Positions 1-9,883 are shown, counted from the first letter of the stretch. The stretch: DNA of 22,122 bases from Pigoraptor chileana (GCA_943704495.1 CALSCR010000724.1:1-22122); one strand, 5' to 3'. Notes: generated by a model from the sequence alone, not told the origin. Made by a program: numbers and translations.

Positions 1-56
1 CGAGGTGTTAGTGTTTGGCTGGAAAGACACGCGCAACAATTTCTATAAACCGAGAG

Positions 57-72
57 GCCCTGTCGACAGGGC
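57..72. repeat. 16-bp perfect palindrome
   Basis: GCCCTGTCGACAGGGC reads identically on both strands. It has no spacer, so a dimeric protein site is more natural than an RNA hairpin. Its function is unknown and it could be chance. Confidence 0.5.
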
Positions 73-220
73 TTGACATTTGGCCGTCGGTATTCTGCAA
101 ATATGACCAGCGTATAAGTTGTGAGACAATATTAATATGATGTTGACTTATTCGGCACCAATGTCATATTATTATTATGTACATAGTAGTATGTATCTAA
201 ACACCCACCAAAACCTAAAT

Positions 221-266
221 AAATCCCGCAATCTCGGCCTATTTTTGAATATTTCAAGCGGGATTT
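221..266. repeat. 9-bp inverted repeat with 28-nt loop
   Basis: AAATCCCGC at 221-229 is matched by its exact reverse complement GCGGGATTT at 258-266. The loop is AT-rich. The arms loosely resemble E2F half-sites (TTTSSCGC family) but do not match that consensus. It lies about 580 bp upstream of the kinase start codon. Confidence 0.45.
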
Positions 267-847
267 CGCATAAACCAATGATCCCCGCTGGAATGTCGCG
301 GACTTCGCCGTGCCAAAATGTATTGGCGACGCTGCGATTTGTCTGCGAGATTCATGACGATTTCAATTTGTTGGCCCCGAGGGAGGGAGGCGCGTCGGGG
401 TTGCCGAGTGACCCAATTTTTGAACGACGAGAATTGTGCGAGTCCAGCCATGCCATGACTGAATTATCGACAGAGAACGGCAATGGATTGTGAACAAACA
501 GCCAACAACCACCAGTCGAAGCTATTTGCAACTGCAAGAAGATCATGTGGAGTCTTTATTTGCGCCACGATAGCTGACATCAGATCAGTAGTCGCAGAGC
601 GTGCAGTTTCGGTTTTCGTGACACCACATGCATCATCAGTTTGTTTAGCCGCGTATTGGTGAGATCGGCGCGTTGGCATCACGGAGCTCCAACGATATCC
701 CCTGTGCCGTAATTGAATTGTTCTTGTGCCGACACTCCCGGCATGGAAGCTTGAGGACCGAACACTGCGGAACCGGCGCCGTGTGGCGTCCCTCCGTCTG
801 GACGGCCGCGTGTATGGTGGCTTTGCATTCCGCCACGAGAGATCAAC

Positions 848-3800
848 ATGAACAAGTACGAGGTGCAAGGCGTTGTTGGCGAGGGTACGGTAGCAGCCCC
901 TATCATGCATCACAGTTGTGACCCACCGTTTTGCAAATTCTTGCGGCACTCTGTGTATTAATTCGCACAAAACAACTCGTTTCTGCCCCAACAGGCGCCT
1001 ATGGTGTTGTGCTGAAATGCCGCAACAAGGTTCGTATCTGTCTGTCGCTCATGGTATGTAGTGCAATGCTATGGGCTTCAACCATAATAATAATTTCTGT
1101 TATGTGTATGCCTCCAGGAAACGAACGAGATCGTCGCAATCAAGAAGTTCAAGGAGGGCGAAGGTAAGCGAGCTTTGCCTTTAGACTATGTTGGCCAATC
1201 ATGCAATGGCTCTGAGCTTACATGCCGTGTCGATATGGATTATTCTGTGCAGACGATGAGGCCGTGCGGAAGACAACCCTGCGCGAACTCAAGGTGCTGC
1301 GCATGCTCAAGCAGGAAAACATTGTGAATCTGAAGGAAGCATTTCGGCGCAAGGGCAAGCTTTATCTTGTGTTTGAATATGTGGAGAAGAACATGCTTGA
1401 ACTGCTCGAAGAGCGTCCCAACGGGGTATCTATCGACCACGTGCGCCTGTACATCTACCAGCTCGTCAAAGCCATCCATTGGTGCCACCAGAACGACGTT
1501 ATTCATCGGGGTGTGTGTGTACCTTGTTGCATAATTCGGACGAGACGGATGCGAGCGGGGGGGGGGGGGGGGGGGCATTGGCATGGTCACCGTGGTGAAT
1601 GTGGACTTTCGGCAGTGCGTTGTCGGTTTAGGCAATTCGCTCTCTGTCAGCACAACAGTGGGCAAGTCTTCTCCAATGTTCTGTGCATCCCACTCCCGGC
1701 TGACTAATTTTGCGCTCGCTGTGCACAGATATCAAGCCGGAAAACCTTCTGATCAGCTCGGACTATGTGCTAAAACTTTGCGACTTCGGTGGGTTGCACT
1801 TAGGACCAATTTTTTGCGTATGCACTGTAATGTTAAAGTCCGTTTGCTGAAAAACGACACGACCCCGTCCAGGCTTTGCGAGGACACTGGCGCCAAAGGG
1901 CGGTGGTCGCTATACGGACTATGTCGCAACGCGGTGGTACAGGGCTCCAGAGCTACTGCTAGGGTGAGTGGCATGCCTACATTGTGTCTGCCGCGTGCCG
2001 TCATCAACCTGGGCGCAATTCAGAGGTGTGCTCATATATCGGCTCTCTTCACAACGACTGTCAATTGCGCTGTTCCATCGATGAACAACCAACAGAGCAA
2101 AATACGGCAAGGCGGTTGACATTTGGAGCATTGGCTGCATCATGGGGGAGCTGACGGATGGCGAGCCCCTTTTTCCCGGCGAGAGCGAGATTGACCAGCT
2201 GTACACGATACAGAGCGTCCTGGGCCCCCTGCCACCGCACCAAATGGACTTGTTTCTCAAGAATCCGCGGTTTATGGGACTCAAATTTCCCGATATGAGC
2301 GAACCCATAACAATCACGAAAAAGTACAAGGGGAAGCTCGATTCCGCTGCGCTGGACTTTATGCAGGCATGTAGCAACGTGTCGCGGCGGGCGCATGGTG
2401 CATGCTTTCTCCTTGGTCAGATACTAGTGCCGTATGCAGAAAGCAATTCTTTTGTATTTTTCATTGGCGTGATGACGGTGTGGCTCATGCGTGGGTGCTC
2501 ATGTTTGAATCTGGTGGCTTGGCGGTGGACAGGGCACACTTCAAATGGATCCGAAGGAACGCTTCTCAAGTGACGACTGTCTGGCGCACCCGTTTTTCGA
2601 CCCAATTCGCAACGAGGAGCCGCACCAGCAGCTATTATACCTGGATGCGGCTGGGGATACTGGCGCCCGCCCAGATTCGTCGGTTGTTGAGGCGGCCGAT
2701 CGCGCTGGGCTTTCGTCGGCGCGTGGGAAGAGTGCAGGGAGGAACCGGCCCACATCCGCTCGCCCGCAGTCGTCGCGCTCTGTGCACAGGGTATGGCTGC
2801 AGCACACATGCTCTTCGTGTGTGTCGGCTGCTGCTGTTTGTTGCAACGTTTTTGACTATTGAGTGTGCGATTGTCTCTCTCTCTTGCTGTTGAATGTGGA
2901 GTCCATTCGCTCAGCGCCTAAGTCACTGACTTGAATCCTACATCTCTTACTGTTGCAGGTCTCATCCATTTCGTCACTTGAGGGGCGTGGATACAATCAA
3001 AGCTCTCCAGGTGAGTCTGATGAGGACGAGCGATCGCAAGCGCGGCACCGGCAGTCGAGCACCAAACAAGATGTGGGCTACGGAGGCGCCTCCAATCCGG
3101 GGTTTGCGAGGACAAAGGGCGACGACCGTGCAGCGTCGCGGACCCACGTGCGCGAATTCAGCACATCTGGAGGTGAGGAATCTGCAGATGCCGAGGACGA
3201 TGGCCGATTGATGCGTCGCCGCGGAGGTGGCCAGAAGCAGTCGAAGGGTCGTGCCAATGGACCCCTTGCCAGAATGGCAGCATCTGAGGAAGTGCCACAG
3301 AAATCCAGCGGGAACTTTCGTCCGCATTCTGGCGAACGGGAAAGAGAAAGGGAGCGAGAGAGGGAAAGAGAGAAGGAGCGGGAGCGGGAAAGGGAAAGAG
3401 AGCGGGAGCGAGTGAGGGAGAGGGAGAGGGAGAGGGAGAGTGTGAGGGAGAGGGAGAGGGAGCGGTACGACGATCGCGAAGTGGCTGGATCCTCAATGGG
3501 AATGCGTGACTATGGCTATGAGCGGCCTCTGTCTGTGGCTGACAGTGGCTACGTCGATGGTGGTGCTGCTGGTGGTGGCAGCATAGGCCGTCTGTCTCGC
3601 AGAAATCCAAACGCTCACGCGCTGCCCGCTGAGACTTCGCGTGTTTATGGCGCGCCTCAGCCACGACAACGCACTGGTGACGCCCGCAAGCGTGTGCAGC
3701 CACTATCGCTCGATGCGCATGCATCCCAATCTCAAATGTCTGTCGGAATGGGCCGATCTGGAACTCAGGTACGGAGTGCAATCTTGCCCAATGTGTGTTT

Positions 3801-4234
3801 CGTGGCGTTGTGCGTTGTGCTTGCGTTGCATGATGATGTCATAATGTTATGTGCCAAACAATATACCCTCGCAGGACTTCGGGCCGTTCTCTGGCGGAGG
3901 CGGGCCATTATCTTCACAGAAACTGAAGTATGGCACGACGCAGCCTGCACGCGGAGCCTCTATCGCGAGGGGAGGCAAGCCATCGCCGTATGACAAGGTA
4001 AGCGCGCGGGGCTTTCTTGCTGTCGTAACCTATTTTTGAGGTGGGGGGCTGTTTTGGCGGTTGATGAGTTGTAATTTACCCACACATTGTTCTTTTTTTT
4101 ATTTCCCTTAGACATACGCGGACGCCGTCCCAGTCGCAGGAAGTGCGCGAGGGCGTCTGCCGAAGCAGCTCCCACAGCTGAGTCACGACGGCAGGGGGGA
4201 GAGTCCGGACGGTCGTTCTTACGCTCTCCGATAG
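848..4234 (+). CDS. CDKL5-like: CDKL5-like serine/threonine protein kinase (11 coding exons)
   Basis: Coding exons: 848-884, 995-1029, 1118-1163, 1253-1510, 1729-1788, 1873-1963, 2096-2366, 2533-2790, 2959-3768, 3875-3997, 4112-4234. They join in phase to 703 residues plus TAG. The start [13 protein letters not shown] matches MNKFEILGVVGEG of human CDKL5. Residues 1 to about 290 are a CMGC kinase domain: glycine loop GEGAYG, VAIKKF (K33), HRD (D126), DFG (144-146), TDY activation motif (160-162), [14 protein letters not shown], then [10 protein letters not shown] and MDPKERF. The tail (about 300-703) is low complexity and includes an Arg/Glu repeat. CDKL kinases phosphorylate microtubule- and cilium-associated proteins and influence cilium length, so a flagellar role is a reasonable inference. 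CDKL1-4 are close relatives, but the N-terminus fits CDKL5 best. One intron is GC-AG; another carries the intron-tail repeat. Confidence 0.93.
1558..1575 (+). repeat. G18 homopolymer inside a CDKL5-like intron
   Basis: Eighteen consecutive G residues lie in the intron 1511-1728, about 50 nt after its donor. G runs near donors can bind hnRNP F/H-type splicing factors or form quadruplexes in RNA. The length here is prone to polymerase slippage, so the exact count may be an assembly artefact. Confidence 0.7.
2367..2532 (+). other. GC-AG intron in the CDKL5-like gene
   Basis: The kinase frame requires exon 7 to end in GACTTTATGCAG and exon 8 to begin with GGCACACTTCAAATGGATCC, giving [15 protein letters not shown] across the junction. 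This matches the DLMKNLLKLDPADR region of human CDKL5. The intron therefore starts GCATGT and ends ACAG. Reading through instead replaces the end of the kinase fold with unrelated sequence and runs into a stop. I see no GT donor in the right phase nearby. Confidence 0.8.
2895..2947 (+). repeat. Intron-tail repeat, copy A (introner-like)
   Basis: This 53-nt core begins TGTGGAGTCC and ends GAATCCTACATCTCT. It lies at the 3' end of the intron 2791-2958 and follows a short CT tract (about 2873-2882). It aligns without gaps to copy B at 7903-7955 (47 of 53 identical) and to the visible part of copy C at 22075-22122 (43 of 48). It contains CTGAC, with the candidate branch-point A at 2929, 29 nt before the acceptor AG. 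Confidence 0.85.
3337..3465 (+). repeat. Coding Arg-Glu dipeptide repeat in the CDKL5-like tail
   Basis: A purine-only stretch of GAG, AGG, GAA and CGG codons encodes alternating Arg-Glu with occasional Lys, Val and Ser, roughly residues 479-521. Mixed-charge RE/RD tracts are known in splicing and speckle-associated proteins and form charged helices. Mixed synonymous codons show it is not a fresh microsatellite expansion. Confidence 0.8.
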
Positions 4235-5202
4235 AATTTATTCTTTATTCCCTGCTCTTGCCGAGCATAATTCGCCTTGCGTTTCGTTCTTGCTAGCTGC
4301 GTGCGTGCGTGCGTGCGTGCCTCGTGCGTGCGTTTGTGTTTGTTTGTTCCAAGTTGCTTTGCATGTTGGGTTCTCATTAAATTGCACGTGACCCCCCGAG
4401 CTCTGATGATTGACAGATTCATTTGGTCCGTCAGAGTGACAGTCGGCCGATTTTCAACCATTTTTCAAATTATGTGCGTCGGGTGTAACTCACTCCGACG
4501 ATGTTGATCGCGGGTCTGCCTTCCAGCAGTCTGCATGCAAAGCTCGCTGGCAGTGACTGCGTGCATGTCCGCCACGAACACTCACAAGCTGAATAGCGGT
4601 GTCGTGTTTTAACGAAGACCTATGGAGAGGCTTTGGGTGACGACGCAGACCACCACTTTGAACCTGTCATAAGATCGCTCAAATTGAAATATCCTGCTTT
4701 CTTGTTTGGTGTTTATTTAGTGTGTGTGGGTGGGTAGTCCCAAGTGCTCTGGCGGTGCGGAAGCTGTCCGCCGTATGCACTCAGCATGCTCGATCTGTTG
4801 ACCAGCGATCGGTGTGCGTAGAGTAGACCATTCTGACCTGTCTGTTGCAACGGTGAGCAACGTCCGCTTTTTGCCAAGAGGAAGCTCGGTCGTCCCGTCG
4901 GTTTATGTACCGCACCCTCCTTGTTCCCACACAAGTCTCGGGTAATTTTTGACAACGCCCAAGTCGATCCCTAGTCGGTCGCTAAACTGACTTCGTGTGG
5001 ATTTATTTGCCCTTGCCGGCTTTGACGTCGGGCTCTGTTGGGTGACGGCGTTTTGTAGTTTGCGGGCGTCGTGGGCTGGTTGCACTTTGAGGAATGGCCG
5101 ATCAGGTGCGTCGTCCTCCCTCCGGTTGCGCGCCGAAGTTTTGCAACACATGCGATTGTGTTGTACCTCGTTGTTTGTATGTGTGTATGTGTTGCAGTGC
5201 CC
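4235..5202. other. Intergenic region and probable 5'UTR of the RhoGAP gene
   Basis: No convincing gene is visible. The left part is the 3' flank of the kinase gene and includes a (TGCG)n microsatellite at 4298-4320, repeated briefly to 4331. A clear AATAAA signal is not seen; ATTAAA at 4377 is a weak candidate. The right part probably holds the RhoGAP promoter and a non-coding first exon ending at 5105 (GATCAG, donor GTGCGT). A 5'UTR intron would run 5106-5197, ending TGTTGCAG. Confidence 0.5.
5094..5105 (+). other. Upstream ATG in the probable first exon of the RhoGAP gene
   Basis: ATGGCCGATCAG precedes a good donor GTGCGT. Spliced to the acceptor at 5197, it gives a 13-codon frame, MADQCPCVASAAA, that stops past the main ATG at 5203, so it would be an overlapping upstream frame. 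If the splice used the AAG at 5212 instead, MADQ would join CGGVTLPV in frame and become the true N-terminus. The sequence alone does not decide between these. Confidence 0.4.
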
Positions 5203-8200
5203 ATGTGTCGCAAGTGCGGCGGCGTGACACTCCCCGTTGGCGCACACTCTGCGCAGATGTCACCTGTTCTCGCCCGGGCGAATGTTGTGCACGGACGCTC
5301 TTTCTCCGAGGACTCGTCGCCCGCAACGCCGACTGGCATTCGCAGACCTCACAAGCAGTCTCTTGACTCGAATTCGGTGCGTATTTTCTGGATTCTACAG
5401 TTGTTCGCACTCGGCAATGGGCAAAAATTCGTTGCTGATCAAAACTCGGCACTCTTTCAGACCTCCTTTCCTCAGATTTCTTCTCGGGAATTCAGGAAAA
5501 TGTCGGCACCGAACATAATGTCAGAGTTGGATAACGACGAAACGGAGGACGAACTGAACAATGTGCGTGTGTATGTGTGCGTCGCACGTTGCCCGTCATT
5601 GGGCCCGGTTTTCATGCACTATGCGCGCCACACACCCCTCACATACCCCTGATCGCCGTTGATTCGTTCATTTTGTTTGCAATGACAACCGTGCAATATT
5701 TGACCCGTTTTTCGCTTCTTTCTGCTTTGGTTTTCAGAGCTCCCGCTCGAATCTGTCGACGTCCCTTGAAGACCTTGACCTTACATGTGGGTTACGTCAG
5801 TCTCGGGGTCTGTGTGCGAGTGCGATGATGTAATTTCCTGTTCATATCCAGCATGCTTGCATGTTTGTCAGTGTGCTGAGTTGTGCGCATCTGTCTATAG
5901 GCAACATGCGTCGATTGATCACCCTATCACTATGCTGCAGCGAATTCCGAGGACGAAGCCCTCGAGGCATGCCGGTGGCTGGAGGACGCCGGCTTCCCGC
6001 AGTATGTGCAGTGCTACAGGGGTGGGTGCCGCTCCATATCCATTTGCTGCACTGTCTTGGCCCATGGCTGTGTATTTGTATGCGCCGCACGCGCGGTGGA
6101 TTAAACGTCGCGGCCATCGGCTCCTGATTTGGTTACGTTGTTGTGCCTGCATGTGCGTCCCTTTGTATGGGCTGTGCAGACCGCACCTTCGTCAACACAA
6201 CGCAACTCAAGAACGACCACGAGTTTCTTAATGAGCATCAAATTGAAGCTGTAACCAAGCGCCTTCTCATCCTGAACGAAGCACTGGAGAAGAGTGGCGG
6301 CGAGAAGGTATGCGACGTCCGTCAGTGCTCACCACGCGCATGCTGGGTGTGATGAAATTTTCTAGCCGTGGCAGGCAAACAGTAGGAGATTGTTTTTATC
6401 TTACCATCCGCCCATTTCACTTTTCCACACAATCAGCATCAGTCAGTGACGACGTCTCCCTCACAGGACCGGGTGCGTATGCTGCAGTGGCTTTTCTTTC
6501 ATTTAGGACTTTCATTTGCAAACACAAACACAAACACACACACGCAACACACACAACACACACAACACACACAACACACACACACACACACCCCGCGCGC
6601 GCGTGCACCCAACTAAAACACAGCTTCTCTACTGTCTCATCCACGTGTAGCGCAATGATGCTGGAGATCCCGCGCAACCCACGACTCCCAAGGACGGCGA
6701 GCCTGGTGGTGCTATGCGAGAGCGTCTGACATCTGATGTGCGTGGGAGTATAAATGGAGTGGTGACGTCGCTATGCTTGTCCCACCCCGAATTGTATTTA
6801 TGATCCCCATATCGTTGTTGTTGGCGTTAGTTGACTTTATTGTCGTTTTGGACCAACAGCCACCGCCAACTGCTCTGAGTGCCCTCTGGACCTTTCGCAA
6901 GGACAGCAACAAGTGGTCACGTGCGCAGAAGCAAGGATCAAGTGGTAGCCTCGCCGCAATCGAAGCTGTTGCCATGGCGAAGGTCGCGGGCCAAAAATGG
7001 TTCCACTTTGTCCGCCAGCGGTCTCAAAAGAAGGAGAGTGATGACGTGGAGCTGTGCGTGTTGACGGCGCGGGAAGTTGCTGTTTTGCAGCGTCTGTCGC
7101 TTACCAGCCTTACGGGCATACTGGAGAGGTATTTTCCAGATCCCGCTCATTCGAAAAAGTGGCGAAGAACCGTCGGGGGCATAACTCGCCTGCTGACACC
7201 GAAGAAGCACATTGAGTATGCCGGTGGGTGTGTTTGGCTGCATTGTTTGTGAGTGGCCGGGGGGACTAGGGTTAGGGAGGTGCGAGGGGGGATTGTACAC
7301 GGGAGAAGGGCGGACGAATGTCGCGTGTGCAAGGATGTTGATGCAGCATGGAGTCGATAGATACGACAGAGCACTGGAATTTGCCGCATTACCGAATAGG
7401 ACCTCATGGTGATTTCACTCAACCTTCACGCACTGCTGGTTGTTGCCCACAATACAGAGAGTGCTGTGTTTGGCGTGCCCCTCTCGGTCATCATTGAGAG
7501 GACAGGGCGTCCCCTTCCTGACGTTATTTTCGGCGCAATGACACATCTCAGTGAGATTGGTGAGTGTTTATGTTGCCTAGTAGTGCGGGGATAGTAGTGC
7601 TGCACTCACCCCGCTACCTAATGTCGCTCCCCCGCTGTCTCACTCGCGCTCTCTGTTGGAGTCCGAGGGCCTGCGACTAAGGCATTTGAGTACTGAAGGT
7701 CTCTCTCTAGACACTTACTTCAAGACTGCATCTGTGGAGTCGCTATGCGTTTGAATAATAATGAGTCGCTTTCGCTTTGTCTCTGTCTTATGGATTCGAC
7801 GGGCATAGCGCATTGGAACCTATTTGTCTGTCATTGGCATTTCCCGTGAGATATTGACTCGACTCTCGTATATCTCTGCTCTCTCTCTCTGTCTCTCTCC
7901 CTTGTGGAGTCCATGGGCGCAGCGTCTAAGATACTGACTTGAATCCTACATCTCTCTCCCCCTTCTTCTTTGGGCCGCAGGTGGCAGCATCAAAGGCATT
8001 TTCAGGAAGGCAGGATCGGCGGCGCGTATCCGGGAACTCAAGTCGATTTGCGAGGGACGTCAGGGCCTTGACTTCAGTGATTTGCCGGCACACGACGTTG
8101 CCGACCTAGTCAAGCAGTACTTTCGGGAACTCCCAGAGCCGCTGCTCACTGAGAAGCTCTCTCCGCAGTTTATTGCATGCTCAAGTAAGTACTGGTCATG

Positions 8201-9883
8201 TGTGATCGCATGTGTGAAGTGTGTTTGGTTTATTTTTGTGTAAATGCGTTCTTTTGCGCGACACCTACTTTAGTCGTGGTTGTGGCTGGTCGATCCTATG
8301 TTGTCCTGACAGGCTTCCCCGCACACGTCTGCAGAACTTCCTGCACCTAGCCTGTGTGTGCAGGCCCTGCGGCTTGCTATTGCTCTTCTTCCCGACGAAA
8401 ACCGCGAGGTACTGGGCGTGCTGCTTGGCCTCCTCTCCAAAATTGCTCGCCTGGCGCGGACTGTCGGCGCACACCAAGGCAACGAAATGGGTCCCTCCAA
8501 TCTCGCCACGGTATTTGCACCGAATCTGTTCCACTTTCCGCCGTCAAAGGGGTCGTTGTCGAAGTTTCAGGGAACGGGGCGGGAGGTTGGGGCGCACGAG
8601 GCGAGCAACCGCTGCTTGCAAGTCATGATTGAGGAGCAGGCGAATCTCTTTTCAGTGTCGTCTGACGTGTGGATGCAGATGACGTTTGTATTTGACGAGC
8701 ACAACAAGCCCGTGCCCTCAGACAGGCGCGTTTTCGACCGCCAGAACATCAACCACATTCGCCTGACACTGCAGCGCCAGATCGAATCGCTGCAGGCGGA
8801 TGCACGCGACAAATTCCGCTCGTACACTCCGCACGCAAAGCACAGCGGTGTCAAGGTTTCTGTGCGGCCGCCAGAGTCCGACGCAGTGGAGGAGCTTGTC
8901 ACGTGGCGCGGGGTCACAATTGTCGCCGCATCGCCCTCAAAGGTCATTGATCGCATCATTCGGCAGCGGTGAGTGCGAAGTCTCGTGTGTGTAAGCGACT
9001 CTCCTTTGTATGGATGCGTTCGCGCGTGTTCGATGGGTCATTGTTGTGTTGCGTGTGGCCAACTAAGCTTAGTGTCACTCGTTTGCCCGGAGTGTTGACA
9101 CTGCCTGCATACCCGTCTGCATTTATGCAGGCACATGTGGGACAAGGACATTGTGCATGTGGACACGGTTGAGGAGGTCTCCTCGACCATGGACGTCTAC
9201 CGCTTCACTCACAAGGGCTATGGTTCGATTCCGGCGAGGGACTATTGCGTGGTTCGGTGTGTGCCTGAATGAATCTAACTGATATTCGTGCCTAACATGT
9301 TTATCTCCCTAGCCTGCGTCACGTGAAGTGTGTGTGCATGTATACGTGTTTTCAGTCTTGTGTCCGTCCAAGCCACACCACCACGTCTTTCTGCTCAACC
9401 ATTGCATCACACTCCACTCCCATGGTTTGCAGTTCATGGCATGTGACGGAATCGGGTGCGTGTCACCTTGTGGCCACTTCCGTCGACCATTCGGCGGCTC
9501 CTCTGCTCGCTGGGCACGTGCGCGTTGCCGTCAGTGAGTTGAGCTACCTTGTCGAGCCCTACACGCAATCGGCGTCCATTGGTCACCACCATTCGCATCA
9601 TTCGCACCACACGCACTACGGCGGGCCCTTTCCGTCGCAGGCGTCGTCGTCGTCGCTGACGGGGACGTCATTGTCGCTGTCGTCGGGCGCGCGGGAGATT
9701 GGAAAAGACGCAGGCAAAGACGCGCAGTGCTCTCGCGTGACAATGGTCTCGCGCATCGACTTCAAGGGGCGCACGCCGCAGTGGTACAACAAGGGTGGCG
9801 GCTCGCATGACGTTGTGCGTCTCGCCGAATTGCGCCGCTCGTTTGAGGTCCCTGAAGCCGCCGGTGTGGAGACAAGCGTATGA
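5203..9883 (+). CDS. DLC1-like: DLC1/STARD12-like SAM-RhoGAP-START protein (14 coding exons)
   Basis: Coding exons: 5203-5376, 5461-5562, 5738-5786, 5941-6021, 6180-6307, 6437-6472, 6651-6737, 6860-7223, 7458-7559, 7981-8184, 8335-8968, 9131-9256, 9313-9327, 9433-9883. They join to exactly 850 residues plus TGA. Domains: SAM (about 111-175, CRWLEDAGFPQYVQCYR then LKNDHEFL); RhoGAP (about 344-550, FGVPLSVIIERTGRPLP, arginine finger R383 in GIFRKAG, VKQYFRELPEPLL, NLATVFAPNLFHF); START lipid-binding fold (about 585-845, HMWDKDIV, ARDYCVVR, VDFKG-like RIDFKGRTPQWY). Order and motifs match human DLC1, STARD13 and STARD8, which stimulate GTP hydrolysis by RhoA-type GTPases. The long animal serine-rich adhesion-targeting linker is mostly absent, and START carries a His/Ser-rich insertion. 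The exact N-terminus and the two small linker exons are the least certain parts. Confidence 0.92.
6520..6590 (+). repeat. CA-rich microsatellite in a RhoGAP intron
   Basis: An imperfect AACACA/CACAACA run fills about 70 nt of the intron 6473-6650. It begins as CAAACA units and ends as pure CA. No coding potential is inferred. Confidence 0.85.
7654..7955 (+). repeat. Intron-tail repeat cluster: copy B with degenerate copies upstream
   Basis: The RhoGAP intron 7560-7980 is the longest in that gene. Near its 3' end lies copy B of the repeat core (7903-7955), preceded by CT-rich sequence and followed by a pyrimidine tract and the acceptor at 7980. CTGAC puts the candidate branch-point A at 7937, 43 nt before the AG. 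Three weaker matches lie upstream in the same orientation: TGTTGGAGTCC at 7654 (continuing GAGGGC and CTAAGG), TGTGGAGTC at 7733, and TGGATTCGACGGGCATAGCG at 7791 (15 of 20 identical to the core). Confidence 0.75.
9313..9327 (+). other. 15-nt micro-exon in the START domain
   Basis: Between exons 9131-9256 (phase 2) and 9433-9883 (needs phase 2), the only phase-compatible connection I find is this 15-nt exon, CCTGCGTCACGTGAA. It has acceptor TCTCCCTAG and donor GTGTGT. It yields DYCVVRLRHVNSWHVTESGAC, comparable to DYVVLRTWRTNLPKGAC in human DLC1. Skipping it preserves frame but removes five residues of a START strand, so it may be alternatively spliced. Confidence 0.65.

Larger units (their letters stand above)
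1..847. other. Upstream flank of the CDKL5-like gene, no convincing gene
   Basis: I find no recognisable protein or RNA gene here. The first 250 bases are AT-rich and the rest is closer to the window average. Open frames on both strands (for example 464-991 on the minus strand) have no recognisable domain and compositions typical of chance frames. The stretch probably holds the promoter and 5'UTR of the kinase gene that begins at 848. It contains a 16-bp palindrome and a 9-bp inverted repeat, listed separately. A terminal exon of a neighbouring gene to the left cannot be excluded. Confidence 0.5.

Noticed and set aside
464-991. 175-codon minus-strand open frame overlapping the first kinase exon
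   Set aside because: Arg/Ser-rich chance composition, no recognisable domain, and it overlaps the conserved kinase start.
2895-2947. The intron-tail repeat core as a tRNA-derived SINE head
   Set aside because: GACTTGAATCC resembles a pol III B box (8 of 11) and TGGGCGCAGCG in copy B an A box, but they are only about 24 nt apart and no cloverleaf forms. Not claimed without genome-wide copies.
3011-3016. Perfect donor CAG|GTGAGT inside kinase exon 2959-3768
   Set aside because: The frame stays open for 270 codons across it and I found no matching acceptor that would be needed. It may be a cryptic or alternative site, but the simple model does not require it.
3158-3781. 207-codon minus-strand frame opposite the Arg-Glu tract
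   Set aside because: It is the antisense shadow of the repeat (Pro-Ser and Leu-Phe runs) within a well-supported exon.
4475-4498. Short hairpin CGTCGG...CCGACG downstream of the kinase gene
   Set aside because: Six-base stem only, with mismatches inside; no reason to call it a terminator or RNA gene.
7267-7277. TAGGGTTAGGG, resembling the TTAGGG telomere repeat
   Set aside because: Less than two units, in a G-rich intron; easily chance and no evidence of an interstitial telomere.
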